A stretch of 44,695 nt of DNA from Variovorax sp. OV700 (GCF_900099805.1 NZ_FNDR01000022.1:1-44695); one strand, 5' to 3'; shown: positions 33,573 through 41,706, numbered from the stretch's first letter. Translations and numbers: made by a program. Notes: generated by a model from the letters alone, not told the origin.

Positions 33573-34508
33573 TCACTGGCCTGGCGCTGGGGGCACGCAC
33601 GAAGGCGGGCTGCACACATACGATTCAAGCGGCTTGTCGTTGGGGTCGGCCCACGCGGCCCGTGTCGCAGCACTGGCAGGGACATTCAGCTTGACGTTCT
33701 TCGGTGGAATGGGCTGCATGAACCAGCGGTCATACATCTTGGCCAACTCTCCTGTCTTGATCAGTTCGCGAATGGTGTTGTCGACCACCTTCTTGAATGC
33801 TGGATCGTCCTTGCGCAGCATGATCGCGATCGGCTCGATGCTGATCGGCTCGCCGACGATCCGGTAGTCGGCCGGGTTTCTTGAGGTGGCAATATTGCCG
33901 GCCAGCACCTGGCTGTCCATCACGAAAGCGTCCGCACGGCCCGACTCCAGCAGCAGGAAGCTGTCTGCCATATCTTTGCCGGATAGCACGTCCTTGAACT
34001 TGAGGTCCGCAGTACGGTTGTGCTTGCGCAGTAGTTGAACGGACGTCGTGCCTGTCGTGGTGACGATCACCTTGCCCCCCAGTTGCGTGAGCGAGTCAAT
34101 GCCGGAGTTGGCCTTGACCGCAACGCGCACTTCTTCCACGTAGGTAGTGACCGCAAAGGCGACTTCCTTTTGACGGGTGAGGTTGTTGGTGGTCGAGCCG
34201 CACTCAAGGTCTACGGTGCCGTTCAGAACGAGCGGAATGCGATTCTGCGAGGTCACTGGCTGGTAACGAACGTCGAGCTTCGTGCCAAGTGTGCGTTCCA
34301 GGTTTGAAATGACGCGGTTGCAAACGTCCACGTGAAAGCCTGCGTACTTGCCGTCTCCAATCATGTACGAAAGGGCGCCCGACGACTCGCGCACGCCCAG
34401 GGTGATGGTGCCCGAAGCCTTGACTTTGGCGAGTGTGTCGCCCGTCTGTGCAAACACGCCTGCCGCTGTCATCGCGGTCAGTGCAACGGCCAATAGTTGT
34501 TTCATCAT
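33573..34508 (-). CDS. Amino-acid ABC substrate-binding protein, GltI-like (orphan)
   Basis: 311 residues. Sec signal peptide (MMKQLLAVALTAMTAAGVFA, then QTGD) and type II periplasmic binding fold of the glutamate/aspartate class: TITLGVRESSGALSYMIGDG, GTVDLECGSTTNNLTRQKEV, SGKDMADSFLLLESGRADAF, KMYDRWFMQPIPPKN. It ends in an unusual cysteine/proline tail (YVCSPPSCVPPAPGQ). No permease or ATPase gene accompanies it, so it may use a transporter encoded elsewhere. It is the last gene of the cyclase-molybdoenzyme operon, 37 bp after the molybdoenzyme. Confidence 0.9.
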   Translation of the reverse strand: MMKQLLAVALTAMTAAGVFAQTGDTLAKVKASGTITLGVRESSGALSYMIGDGKYAGFHVDVCNRVISNLERTLGTKLDVRYQPVTSQNRIPLVLNGTVDLECGSTTNNLTRQKEVAFAVTTYVEEVRVAVKANSGIDSLTQLGGKVIVTTTGTTSVQLLRKHNRTADLKFKDVLSGKDMADSFLLLESGRADAFVMDSQVLAGNIATSRNPADYRIVGEPISIEPIAIMLRKDDPAFKKVVDNTIRELIKTGELAKMYDRWFMQPIPPKNVKLNVPASAATRAAWADPNDKPLESYVCSPPSCVPPAPGQ

Positions 34509-34545
34509 TCTGAAATCCTAGGGGGTGGAACGTGGTGAATGTCGA

Positions 34546-35532
34546 CTACTCGACGGTGACGGAGATGGAGAAAACCGCATTGCGCACACCATGTTCGGGC
34601 TGACCGAGGCCGGTACTGTCGAACGCGCGGCAACGCAGCTGGTAGGTACCCGAAGATGGCGGCGTCCAGTCGAACTCGAATCGCTGCCATGCATGGTCTT
34701 TGCGCGCGTCAAGCTTTGCGTCGGCCCACCTTGTGCCTTCGTCGGTGCTGACCTCGACGCGCGTGATTGCATCGGCGCCCCATGCCCAACCGACGATCTT
34801 CTGTTTGCCGGAGGTTAGATGTGCTTGCTCAGATGGCTGCACCATCACCGCGTGAGGGGCCACCCTCCAGACGGGAGAAAGCTGCTCAACGCCGTCTTTG
34901 ATGACGCGGTCGTTGTACATGACGGTCGTGAAGTAACCCGGAGATCTCGTGTCGCTCAGCGCGAGTCGTACCAACCATTTGGTCGAGTTCGTTCCGTAGA
35001 AGCCAGGCACGACGAGGCGCACCGGTCCACCATGCTTGTCACAGAGCGGCTCGGAGTTCATGTGCGTCGCGAGCATCGCCTCGCCATGCAGCTCAGAAAC
35101 TGGCATGTCTTTGACATAGGCCGGAATATCGACGCCGTGGTAGTCACCCTTGTCGGCGCCGTACGACCAGACGAAACGCGCGGCAGGCGCCACGCAGGCC
35201 TGCTTCAGCACCTCGGACAAACGCACACCGCGCCAGACAACGTTCGCCACACGGCGCACCGGCACCGTGGGATGCAACGGATGCCCCGCGCATTCATGAA
35301 CTGCACAGATCTCGGTCTGCGGCATGGATTCGAGGTCGGCAAGCGACAGCGACAACTCATGCTCCACCAGACCGCTGACAGCAAGTCGCCAGGTTGCCCT
35401 ATCGATCTCAGGCATGGCCATGTGGCGCAGAAAGAAGACGTGCTCCAGCGGGGTGACAAAGTCGGTCAACCGCGCGAGGGCAGGTTGCTGCAGGTTCGGC
35501 AGGTCGACGCCGGTGGACCAATAGGCGCTCAT
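34546..35532 (-). CDS. Sulfite-oxidase-family molybdenum cofactor oxidoreductase (copy 2)
   Basis: 328 residues. Mo-ligating cysteine C81 in HECAGHPLHP; GGPVRLVVPGFYGTN followed by TKWL; C-terminal Mo-co dimerisation domain with GWAWGADAITRVEVSTDEG. There is no signal peptide and no heme domain. It is clearly a paralog of the protein at 9493-10566: both share the GGPVRLVVPG core and GWAW motif, with much variation elsewhere. Its start overlaps the cyclase gene stop (ATGA), so the two are probably co-translated. Substrate unknown; an N-heterocycle or sulfur compound are possibilities. Confidence 0.85.
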   Translation of the reverse strand: MSAYWSTGVDLPNLQQPALARLTDFVTPLEHVFFLRHMAMPEIDRATWRLAVSGLVEHELSLSLADLESMPQTEICAVHECAGHPLHPTVPVRRVANVVWRGVRLSEVLKQACVAPAARFVWSYGADKGDYHGVDIPAYVKDMPVSELHGEAMLATHMNSEPLCDKHGGPVRLVVPGFYGTNSTKWLVRLALSDTRSPGYFTTVMYNDRVIKDGVEQLSPVWRVAPHAVMVQPSEQAHLTSGKQKIVGWAWGADAITRVEVSTDEGTRWADAKLDARKDHAWQRFEFDWTPPSSGTYQLRCRAFDSTGLGQPEHGVRNAVFSISVTVE

Positions 35533-36254
35533 GACAACTTCGCGCTGGCGCTCGCGGCGTTCTCGCGTAGCGGCCGTCCCCGTAGCTGAGCAAATGCGCG
35601 AACAGGGAAGGCCGCCGCGTCGCGTGCCTTGAGCGGAATCGAAAAGAAGTCGAACGACGCGCCATGCAGCTTTTCAAGCTGGGTCAGGTTCTCCACGATC
35701 AGGATGTCCTTCTCAAGAAACCATGTGTGGGCCGGGCGCTCCGGGTCTTTGGTCGAATCTGCGTTCGAGCAGTCGACGCCAAACAGCGCAATGCCTGCGT
35801 CGCGCAGGCGTGTCAGAACTTCGCGCGAGACGAAAGGGTGTGCACGGTATGCATCGGTTCCCCAGTGGCGGTCCCAGCCGAAATTGAACAATATTGCTTT
35901 GCCTGCGATGTCGTCCGGGATCTGCAGGTCTGCAAGACGCAGTGCCTGTTCCGGTGCTGCATTGCGCGCATCGATCACAACGCCTTCGAGCACGAGGCGG
36001 TCGAGCTCGATAGAGGCAATGTCGGCCGCGCCTTCGAAGCGATGGCGTGGTGCGTCCATCTTGGTTCCAACCGAGGTCTGAAAAGCCACATCGGTGATCT
36101 CGAAGGATGCCTTGCCCTCGTAATGCGCGCATGACTGAGCGTGGGTCATGAACGGGCGCATGCGAGCCGTGAGTTCCACCGGCTCGCCGGCTTCATTCTT
36201 GAAGCGCACGCCGGGCATCTGCTCGTGAAACACATGAGAGAGATCGACAATCAT
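35529..36254 (-). CDS. Cyclase-family hydrolase with altered metal motif
   Basis: About 241 residues from the ATG at 36254, which has AGGAG seven bases upstream; the frame runs to 36350 without homology. The family (kynurenine formamidase KynB, isatin hydrolase) carries HxGTHxDxPxH. Here the same place reads SVGTKMDAPRH (61-71): the first two histidines are S61 and K65, while D67 and H71 remain. H176 (PAHTWFLEKDILIVENL) and E188, the other usual ligands/catalytic residues, are present. It may use fewer metals or a different substrate; the class hydrolyses cyclic amides or N-formyl compounds. First gene of the minus-strand operon under the LysR unit, overlapping the molybdoenzyme gene by 4 bp. 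Confidence 0.8.
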   Translation of the reverse strand: MIVDLSHVFHEQMPGVRFKNEAGEPVELTARMRPFMTHAQSCAHYEGKASFEITDVAFQTSVGTKMDAPRHRFEGAADIASIELDRLVLEGVVIDARNAAPEQALRLADLQIPDDIAGKAILFNFGWDRHWGTDAYRAHPFVSREVLTRLRDAGIALFGVDCSNADSTKDPERPAHTWFLEKDILIVENLTQLEKLHGASFDFFSIPLKARDAAAFPVRAFAQLRGRPLRENAASASAKLS

Positions 36255-36279
36255 TTCGTGGACTCCTGTTCCTGGGGAA

Positions 36280-36313
36280 AGTGTAGGAGTGAGGATGAAT
36301 GTCCACAAATGAT
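36280..36313 (-). promoter_or_regulatory. Promoter with shared regulator motif, cyclase operon
   Basis: On the minus strand, TTGTGG (36308-36303), a 17-bp spacer and TACACT (36285-36280) form a good promoter. The -35 lies in ATCATTTGTGGACAT (36313-36299), identical in 14 of 15 bases to the element ahead of the amidase gene (37344-37358). Transcription would start about 18 bases before the ATG. Confidence 0.6.
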
Positions 36314-36378
36314 CTATTGCACCACTTCCATGTGAAGTTGGTATACGCAAGCACCGGCGCGGAATCGCCGCGCGTACT

Positions 36379-37278
36379 TCAGCCTTTCATTGCCTTGAAG
36401 TGAGCCTTCAGACGCTCCACGAAATCGGTGGTGAGCTTCGACGGCGCTACGTTGGGCGCGTAGGCCATGTGTGTCTGCACTGCGATGGCCGGCGTGAACG
36501 GTGCGGCATGGACGAGGTTCGCAAACACCGAAGCCGCGTAGGTGCTAACCAAGCCGATGCCGGCGCTTTCGGCCGCGAGCGTGCATATCGTCGCCGAGTA
36601 GTTGGTCTCGATGATCGATGGCGGCACGACGCCATGCTTTGTCATGAGCTGCTGCAGCATCTGATGTTGCGCGTCGTCCGCGTGATGGGCGAGCAGAGGG
36701 TAGTGCCCCAGATCGCGCACATGCACACTCGACTTGCCCGCCAGCGGGTGCTTCTTGTGCATGACGCAGACCGATCGGTCCTGGTGCATCAGCACGGGGT
36801 CCAGGCCGGTCGTGCGGATGTCACTGGTCGACAGCGCGATGTCGTACATGCCGCTGAGCAAGCCGTCGCGCATGAGATGCGTTCCGATGGTGTGCAGTGT
36901 GATGTGCACGCCCGGGTAGTCGCGTTTGAAACCGTAGACCACCGAAGGCAGCACGGCCAGGCCCAGGACCGGCGTGCACGCAATGCGCAGCAGCCCTACA
37001 CCGGAGTGCTTCAGCGACGCGATGGTCTGTTCGACCTTTTCAAGGCCGAGGAAGTGCCGCTGCACCGCGTCGAACAGTTCCTTTGCTTCTGGTGTCGGCA
37101 ACAGCCGGCCGCGCTGGATCTCGAACAACCGGATGCCACTGGCGGACTGCAGTTGGGCCAGCGTGCGGCTGATCGCCGGCTGTGTGGTGTGCAAGATTTG
37201 CGCGGCGGCCGTGGTGGTGCCGCTGAGCATGACGGCACGAAAGGCTTCGATCTGGCGGGAATTCAAAGGGCGGCCCAT
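36379..37278 (-). CDS. LysR-family transcriptional regulator
   Basis: 299 residues. Helix-turn-helix region LNSRQIEAFRAVMLSGTTTA, then AAQILHTTQPAISRTLAQLQ; effector domain from about residue 90 (LLRIACTPVLGLAVLPSVVY). GGAG lies before the ATG. It sits between the cyclase-operon promoter (36313) and the amidase promoter (37344), the two arms sharing an operator-like element, so it is the likely regulator of both. A GTATGTGAAATAC repeat at 37311-37323 may be an additional binding site. Confidence 0.92.
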   Translation of the reverse strand: MGRPLNSRQIEAFRAVMLSGTTTAAAQILHTTQPAISRTLAQLQSASGIRLFEIQRGRLLPTPEAKELFDAVQRHFLGLEKVEQTIASLKHSGVGLLRIACTPVLGLAVLPSVVYGFKRDYPGVHITLHTIGTHLMRDGLLSGMYDIALSTSDIRTTGLDPVLMHQDRSVCVMHKKHPLAGKSSVHVRDLGHYPLLAHHADDAQHQMLQQLMTKHGVVPPSIIETNYSATICTLAAESAGIGLVSTYAASVFANLVHAAPFTPAIAVQTHMAYAPNVAPSKLTTDFVERLKAHFKAMKG

Positions 37279-37310
37279 GGCAACTCCGGTGGAATGGCGA
37301 TGCGCCGAAT

Positions 37311-37323
37311 GTATGTGAAATAC
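37311..37323. promoter_or_regulatory. Short inverted repeat upstream of LysR and amidase genes
   Basis: GTATGTGAAATAC has GTAT/ATAC arms with a 5-base centre, lying between the divergent LysR and amidase genes. Possible LysR-protein site; short, so weak evidence. Confidence 0.3.
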
Positions 37324-37343
37324 GAATAGAGGTGTGGCGACAA

Positions 37344-37377
37344 ATCATTTGTGGATATAGACCGAGATTTCTAGACT
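37344..37377 (+). promoter_or_regulatory. Promoter with shared regulator motif, amidase operon
   Basis: ATCATTTGTGGATAT (37344-37358), matching the cyclase-side element in 14 of 15 bases, contains TTGTGG (37349-37354) as -35; after a 17-bp spacer comes TAGACT (37372-37377) as -10. The palindrome ACAAATCATTTGT (37340-37352) overlaps the -35. Start of transcription falls at or beside the ATG at 37385, so the mRNA may be leaderless. Confidence 0.6.
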
Positions 37378-37384
37378 TCCTCGC

Positions 37385-38710
37385 ATGTTCTCCGCTTCTT
37401 CTCCGTCATCTGGTGCCTTTGCCGCCACTGCCATTGACTGTGTGCGCGGCATCAGGTCCGGTCAATGGACTTCCGAGCAGGTCGTGCGAGCAAGCCTTGA
37501 AAGAGCAATGGCTCGAGAAGAGGAACTCCATGCCTGGGCCTGTCTCGGCGTGGAGGAGGCAATAGAGGAAGCGCGCCAACGTGATCGACAGCCGGCTCGC
37601 GGGCTGTTGCACGGTCTACCGATCGGCATCAAGGATCTGTCGGACACACAGGCATTGCCAACGACGTATGGGTCACCCGCCTATGCGGGCCATCGTCCGT
37701 TCATGGACGCCGCGTGCGTGGCCCTGGCGTGTGCGGCGGGCGCAGTGATTCTTGGCAAGACGGCTACCGTGGAGTTCGGTGCGACGCGCCCCTGTGGGAC
37801 GACGAATCCGCACAACAAGCTGCACACACCCGGAGGGTCTTCAGCCGGTTCGGCTGCTGCTGTTGCTGACGGCCAGATTCTGCTGGCCACCGGCACACAG
37901 ACAGGCGGGTCGATCATTCGTCCGGCTGCATTCTGTGGCGCGGTCGGTTTCAAGCCGACATTCGGCTCGCTCTCGCCCGTGGGCACCAAAGGCTATTCGT
38001 GGTCGCTCGATACGGTGGGCGCCTTCGCGACCTGCGTGGCTGATGTCGCCCTCTTTTTCGACGTGCTGCGAGGACGCGATGAATCGGCACCGCTGTCCTA
38101 TGCCGGCCCCGCACCCCGCATCGGCTTTTTCCCTGGTCCGTTTGCGGACCGGGCGGACTCTGCCGCTGCGGCGGTGCTGGACCAGGTGGCCGCTCGATGC
38201 AGCCGCGCCGGTGCGACGGTTCGCAGCCTCGGGTGCCCGGTCGGATTTGAGCAGTCCCTCGGCTGGCATCGCACCATCTCCCGCTACGAAATGGGCCGAT
38301 CGCTGCTGCCTGAGCGATGCAGCGCTCAAGCCGAGGAACTCGGCCCGACGTTGCTATCGGAGATCGAGCGCGGCCGGCATGTGGACGATGAAAGCTACCT
38401 GCTTGCAAAGGCTTGCGGACTCGACCTGGCCCTCAGTGTCGAGGCGCTGATGGCCGATCACGATGTGCTGCTGACGCTCGCCACTCCAGGCGAGGCGCCC
38501 TACGGACTCGAGTCGACTGGCGACGCGACCTTCAATCTGAGTTGGTCGCTGATCGGACTGCCTTGTATTTCGCTGCCCGTAGCCTGGGGGCCGCTTGGCC
38601 TGCCCCTGTCCATCCAACTCGTCGGTGCGCGGCATGGCGACCGGCAGCTGCTTGAAGCTGCGCACTGGATCGAACGAATTGCCTCTCTCCATCAACTCCA
38701 GGAACCTTGA
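37385..38710 (+). CDS. Amidase (amidase-signature family)
   Basis: 441 residues. The Ser-cisSer-Lys triad is complete: lysine in GLPIGIKDLSD, cis-serine in PGGSSAGSAAAVADG, nucleophile serine in GTQTGGSIIRPAAFCG. The family hydrolyses aliphatic and aromatic amides, ureas and related compounds. No ribosome site is visible and the predicted transcription start is at the ATG, so it may be leaderless; no in-frame alternative fits better. The Rid gene begins at the next base after its stop. The clustering with a cyclase-family hydrolase suggests sequential cleavage of a cyclic or acylated amide, which is inference. Confidence 0.9.
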   Translation: MFSASSPSSGAFAATAIDCVRGIRSGQWTSEQVVRASLERAMAREEELHAWACLGVEEAIEEARQRDRQPARGLLHGLPIGIKDLSDTQALPTTYGSPAYAGHRPFMDAACVALACAAGAVILGKTATVEFGATRPCGTTNPHNKLHTPGGSSAGSAAAVADGQILLATGTQTGGSIIRPAAFCGAVGFKPTFGSLSPVGTKGYSWSLDTVGAFATCVADVALFFDVLRGRDESAPLSYAGPAPRIGFFPGPFADRADSAAAAVLDQVAARCSRAGATVRSLGCPVGFEQSLGWHRTISRYEMGRSLLPERCSAQAEELGPTLLSEIERGRHVDDESYLLAKACGLDLALSVEALMADHDVLLTLATPGEAPYGLESTGDATFNLSWSLIGLPCISLPVAWGPLGLPLSIQLVGARHGDRQLLEAAHWIERIASLHQLQEP

Positions 38711-39949
38711 ATGAACTTTCCTCAAAGCCGCAACTTCGCGCACACCCGCAGCCACGAATCTCCGGCCCCCATCTGGCAAACCGAAGCCGTGCGGGCCGGC
38801 GCTTTCATTTTTACCTCGGCCGTGCTGGCCACCGACTGGGTTCATGCGATCGCACCTGAAGCCACCATCGATGCCCAGTTCCCATATTTCGATTCGGCGG
38901 CCGAACGCCAGACCGACTACATCTTGCGCACGCTCTCGCAAACGCTGCAGCAAGCCGGCAGCTCGCTCGACCGTGTGATCAAGGCCCATGTATTCCTGCT
39001 CGACAGCACGGACTTTCCCGGTTTCGACCGGGTGTGGAAGCGCTACTTTCCCAATCCGCCGACACGCACCACCGTCGGGGCTGCTGGGCTGCTGATTCCC
39101 GGCGCGCGACTGGAGATTGCGCTGATTGCCGTTGCATCCGATGCCGACATTCCGATTCGGCCCGCAGTTTCCGATGCACCCCGTCCGCTGACCAAGAAAG
39201 TCGAAGCGATGCGAGCGGGCGACTTTGTATTCACCTCGGGTCAACTGGCACACAATGCCGTGGCGGGTGTGCCGCCCGAGGCTGCAGGACCGGATGGGCA
39301 GGTCGACCTCGCCAAACAGACTGTCTATACCCTGCAGAACATGACGCGTTCGCTGGCTGCCGCCGGCGCCAAGCCCACGGACGTCATCAAGGGCCAGGCG
39401 CTTTTGCTCGACACCAGCAACGAAGACGAATTCCTTTGCGTGTGGCGCGAGACCTTCCCGCGCAAACCCGCGCTCGCGGTGACGGGGATCGGCTCACTGC
39501 TCGTGACAGGGACGATCATCGAGATCGACCTCACCGCGTACACCGGCGATGCACTGCGGCTGCCGCCGGAAATCGGCTCGCGGGGCCCCGAGGCCATCGG
39601 CTGCGGTGAGTTGGTATTTTCCGCCGGCATCTTCCCGGGTTTCGACACCGGTGAGATGCCACCGGAGTGCGTGGTGCATGCCGCATACCCGCACTATGCA
39701 TCGTCCATCCAGCTGCAGACTGAATGGGTACTGGCTCGCCTGGACGCAGCGCTGCGCAAGGTCGGGAGTGACCTCGCACACGTTGCAAAGGCGCAGGTCT
39801 TCCTGACGGACCTGAACGACTTTGCCATCTTCGATGACGTGTGGCGTGCGCACTTTCAAATGGCGCCGGCGCGCTCGGTCGTCAAGGCTTCACCACTGCC
39901 CGTGCAGAGCGCAAAAATCGCAATCGAGGTAATTGCCTTGACGGCATAA
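38711..39949 (+). CDS. Protein of three tandem Rid (YjgF/RutC-like) domains
   Basis: 412 residues, about three times a normal Rid protein (~128). Three copies are visible, roughly 20-143, 160-278 and 285-412, each with F(I/V)F(T/S)(S/A)G-like start, a central VIKAHVFLLD-type strand and a closing strand block. The RidA-type catalytic arginine is kept in the first (R119, PTRTTVG) and third (R388, PARSVVK) but replaced by Ala/Leu in the second (KPALAVTG). Rid proteins are homotrimers that hydrolyse reactive enamines/imines, with active sites between subunits; this chain could form the whole trimer alone with two or fewer active sites. AGGAA lies upstream of the ATG, and the gene abuts the amidase stop. 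The product may clear imines formed after amide/cyclic amide cleavage. Confidence 0.85.
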   Translation: MNFPQSRNFAHTRSHESPAPIWQTEAVRAGAFIFTSAVLATDWVHAIAPEATIDAQFPYFDSAAERQTDYILRTLSQTLQQAGSSLDRVIKAHVFLLDSTDFPGFDRVWKRYFPNPPTRTTVGAAGLLIPGARLEIALIAVASDADIPIRPAVSDAPRPLTKKVEAMRAGDFVFTSGQLAHNAVAGVPPEAAGPDGQVDLAKQTVYTLQNMTRSLAAAGAKPTDVIKGQALLLDTSNEDEFLCVWRETFPRKPALAVTGIGSLLVTGTIIEIDLTAYTGDALRLPPEIGSRGPEAIGCGELVFSAGIFPGFDTGEMPPECVVHAAYPHYASSIQLQTEWVLARLDAALRKVGSDLAHVAKAQVFLTDLNDFAIFDDVWRAHFQMAPARSVVKASPLPVQSAKIAIEVIALTA

Positions 39950-39954
39950 GAGAC

Positions 39955-39987
39955 AAGACCTCCGGCCCAAGTTGCGCCGGAGGTCTT
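39955..39987. terminator. Bidirectional hairpin terminator
   Basis: AAGACCTCCGGC (39955-39966) and GCCGGAGGTCTT (39976-39987) form a perfect 12-bp stem with a 9-base loop, between the convergent Rid and beta-propeller genes. It lies right after the Rid stop; the T-run is short (TTT). Confidence 0.75.
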
Positions 39988-40027
39988 TGCCTCAGAAGGA
40001 CGGTGGAAACACCGTCTTGTGCTTGCT

Positions 40028-41305
40028 TCAGCAGGGTAGCCCGGGGTCGAGGATGTAGATGCGGCGTTCGCCATCGTGTATCGAGTCGATGCATACCTGA
40101 CGGCCGTCACGGCTCCAGCGCGGATGCAAATCGCACCGATTCTCCTTGCTTAGATCTGGACTCGTGTAGAAGCGCCCTATATCGACCCGCTGGCCCGTCT
40201 GCATATCGTAGATAAATAGAGCGCGCTGGTGGGTGCGGGCGTCCGGGTATGTGTCGCTCAACAGCCATCGCGTACTTGCCGGCGAGAAGCTCATGTGACC
40301 GTTCTCGGTCAATACATCCTTGCCGATCACCTGCACGTCGCCGTCGGGCGCGTCGGTGTACAGGTGGTAGTGAATTTCGCCCAGGTGCGGTCCCCATACG
40401 ACGATGTGCGTGTTGTCTTGCCAAAGCGGATGCGAGATCTGGTACTCCGATTTTTCGTAGTCGAAGGTGCCGACGGCGCTCGGGTCGAAATCATCTGCCA
40501 GTTGGGGCAGCGGATGGTCGGAGCACTCGAGCAGCCGCATGTCGGAGCCGTCCGGATTCATGGTGATGAGCCGGTGCAGGAAGCAGGTTTCATCGGCCAC
40601 GCGTTCGGTCCAGCGATGCAAGAACAGGATGCGGCTCGACGCTGGATTGATCTCGATATGGCTTACCCAATGCAGTGCTTTCTCCATCGACTGGCGCGGC
40701 TGAAAGTCACGAAGGGCCTGATAGCTCACGACGAGCTCGGCAGCGCCGCCGGCCAAATCCATGCGGTAGATGCCGTCATCAGCCGGATGCTTCGCCAGAT
40801 CGCCCTCCGGAGGGGTGTCTTGATCTGCGCTATACCCAATGGTCTGGTGCGTGACCCAAAGGCGCCGATAGTTGACGCACAGGGCCCACTTGCTGTTGGA
40901 TGCGGTCACATACACAGGCATGGGCAGGCTGCGTTTTTCACCGGTCAGGATGTCGCAGATTTCGCTGCCGAAACCGGGGTAGCGCAATCCCGTTGCGGCG
41001 GTGCGCACGTTGTAGATGATTCTTTGCCCCGGAGCGTTGTCGAGCCACTGCAGCTGCGCGCCCATCTGCCAGTTCCAGGCACCTGTTTCGGCGACGCGCA
41101 CGAAACGGTCCCCATCTTGCGTGTCGAAATAGCCAACACCGGCCACCAGGTCGGGCGTGAGTTCGCGGTCGGACCACGGCACTTGAAGCGCGAGCACCAG
41201 GCGGTTGGCGTGGTCCCAGTTGGACTTGTTGTAGTACCCGAAGAAGTAGTGCTGATCGTCGCTGCCGACACGCCGGCACGAAGGCGGATTGAAGATGGGG
41301 GTCAT
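40028..41305 (-). CDS. Beta-propeller protein of unknown function
   Basis: 425 residues, no signal peptide. Repeating strand motifs of a TolB-like/oligogalacturonide-lyase-like propeller are visible: QWLDNAPGQRIIYNVR, ISHPLWQDNTHIVVWGPHLG, GHMSFSPASTRWLLSDTYPD, and LHPRWSRDGRQVCIDSI near the end. The opening HYFFGYYNKSNWDHANRLVL is a conserved blade start. The Pectate_lyase22 (oligogalacturonide lyase) fold is one option, but no catalytic residues could be pinned down. No ribosome site is obvious. It is convergent with the Rid gene and divergent from the riboswitch-controlled receptor. Confidence 0.7.
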   Translation of the reverse strand: MTPIFNPPSCRRVGSDDQHYFFGYYNKSNWDHANRLVLALQVPWSDRELTPDLVAGVGYFDTQDGDRFVRVAETGAWNWQMGAQLQWLDNAPGQRIIYNVRTAATGLRYPGFGSEICDILTGEKRSLPMPVYVTASNSKWALCVNYRRLWVTHQTIGYSADQDTPPEGDLAKHPADDGIYRMDLAGGAAELVVSYQALRDFQPRQSMEKALHWVSHIEINPASSRILFLHRWTERVADETCFLHRLITMNPDGSDMRLLECSDHPLPQLADDFDPSAVGTFDYEKSEYQISHPLWQDNTHIVVWGPHLGEIHYHLYTDAPDGDVQVIGKDVLTENGHMSFSPASTRWLLSDTYPDARTHQRALFIYDMQTGQRVDIGRFYTSPDLSKENRCDLHPRWSRDGRQVCIDSIHDGERRIYILDPGLPC

Positions 41306-41473
41306 GTAGGAAGGGAAGGGGGATGTGCTGTCGCCGTGAGTCTAGGAGCCGACTTCCGATAGCGCCAATGGCGATTTATGGCAGAGCTATACAGCTCGGG
41401 TATAGGTTGGCGCGCAGTCCCACTCACAGGGGCCTGTTCAAACTCGGCTGTCTGCAAATCCGTCGGCGCTTCC

Positions 41474-41479
41474 TATAAT
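41474..41479 (+). promoter_or_regulatory. Putative -10 element of the receptor operon
   Basis: A perfect TATAAT lies about 45 bases before the riboswitch aptamer in an otherwise GC-rich context; the -35 is not obvious (TCTGCA at the 17-bp spacing). Confidence 0.5.
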
Positions 41480-41519
41480 CCGCCCGGTCGGCAGAACGCT
41501 CCTTGCGGGAGCGATCTCC

Positions 41520-41706
41520 GCCACGGTTCGAAGGTGCCCCCCATGCCGGAAATGGTTTGGGAGGTTAAACGGGAAGCAGGTGCGCGCGTCGATGACGCGC
41601 AATGCCTGCGCTGCCCCCGCAACGGTAAGCGGATAGAGAAGTTTCGAGCGAGCACCTGCGGGTGTTCGCAGCCACTGCGCTTGAATCGAGCGTGGGAAGG
41701 CGAGAC
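41520..41706 (+). ncRNA. Cobalamin riboswitch
   Basis: Core pieces of the AdoCbl-type aptamer occur in order: GGTTCGAAGGTGCC at the 5' side, GGGAAGCAGGTGCG, AATGCCTGCGCTGCCCCCGC followed by AACGGTAAGCGG, and the B12-box-like GCCACTGCGC ... GTGGGAAGGCG at the 3' side. It lies upstream of the TonB-dependent receptor start (41903), so cobalamin should repress the receptor and PepSY genes. Confidence 0.9.
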
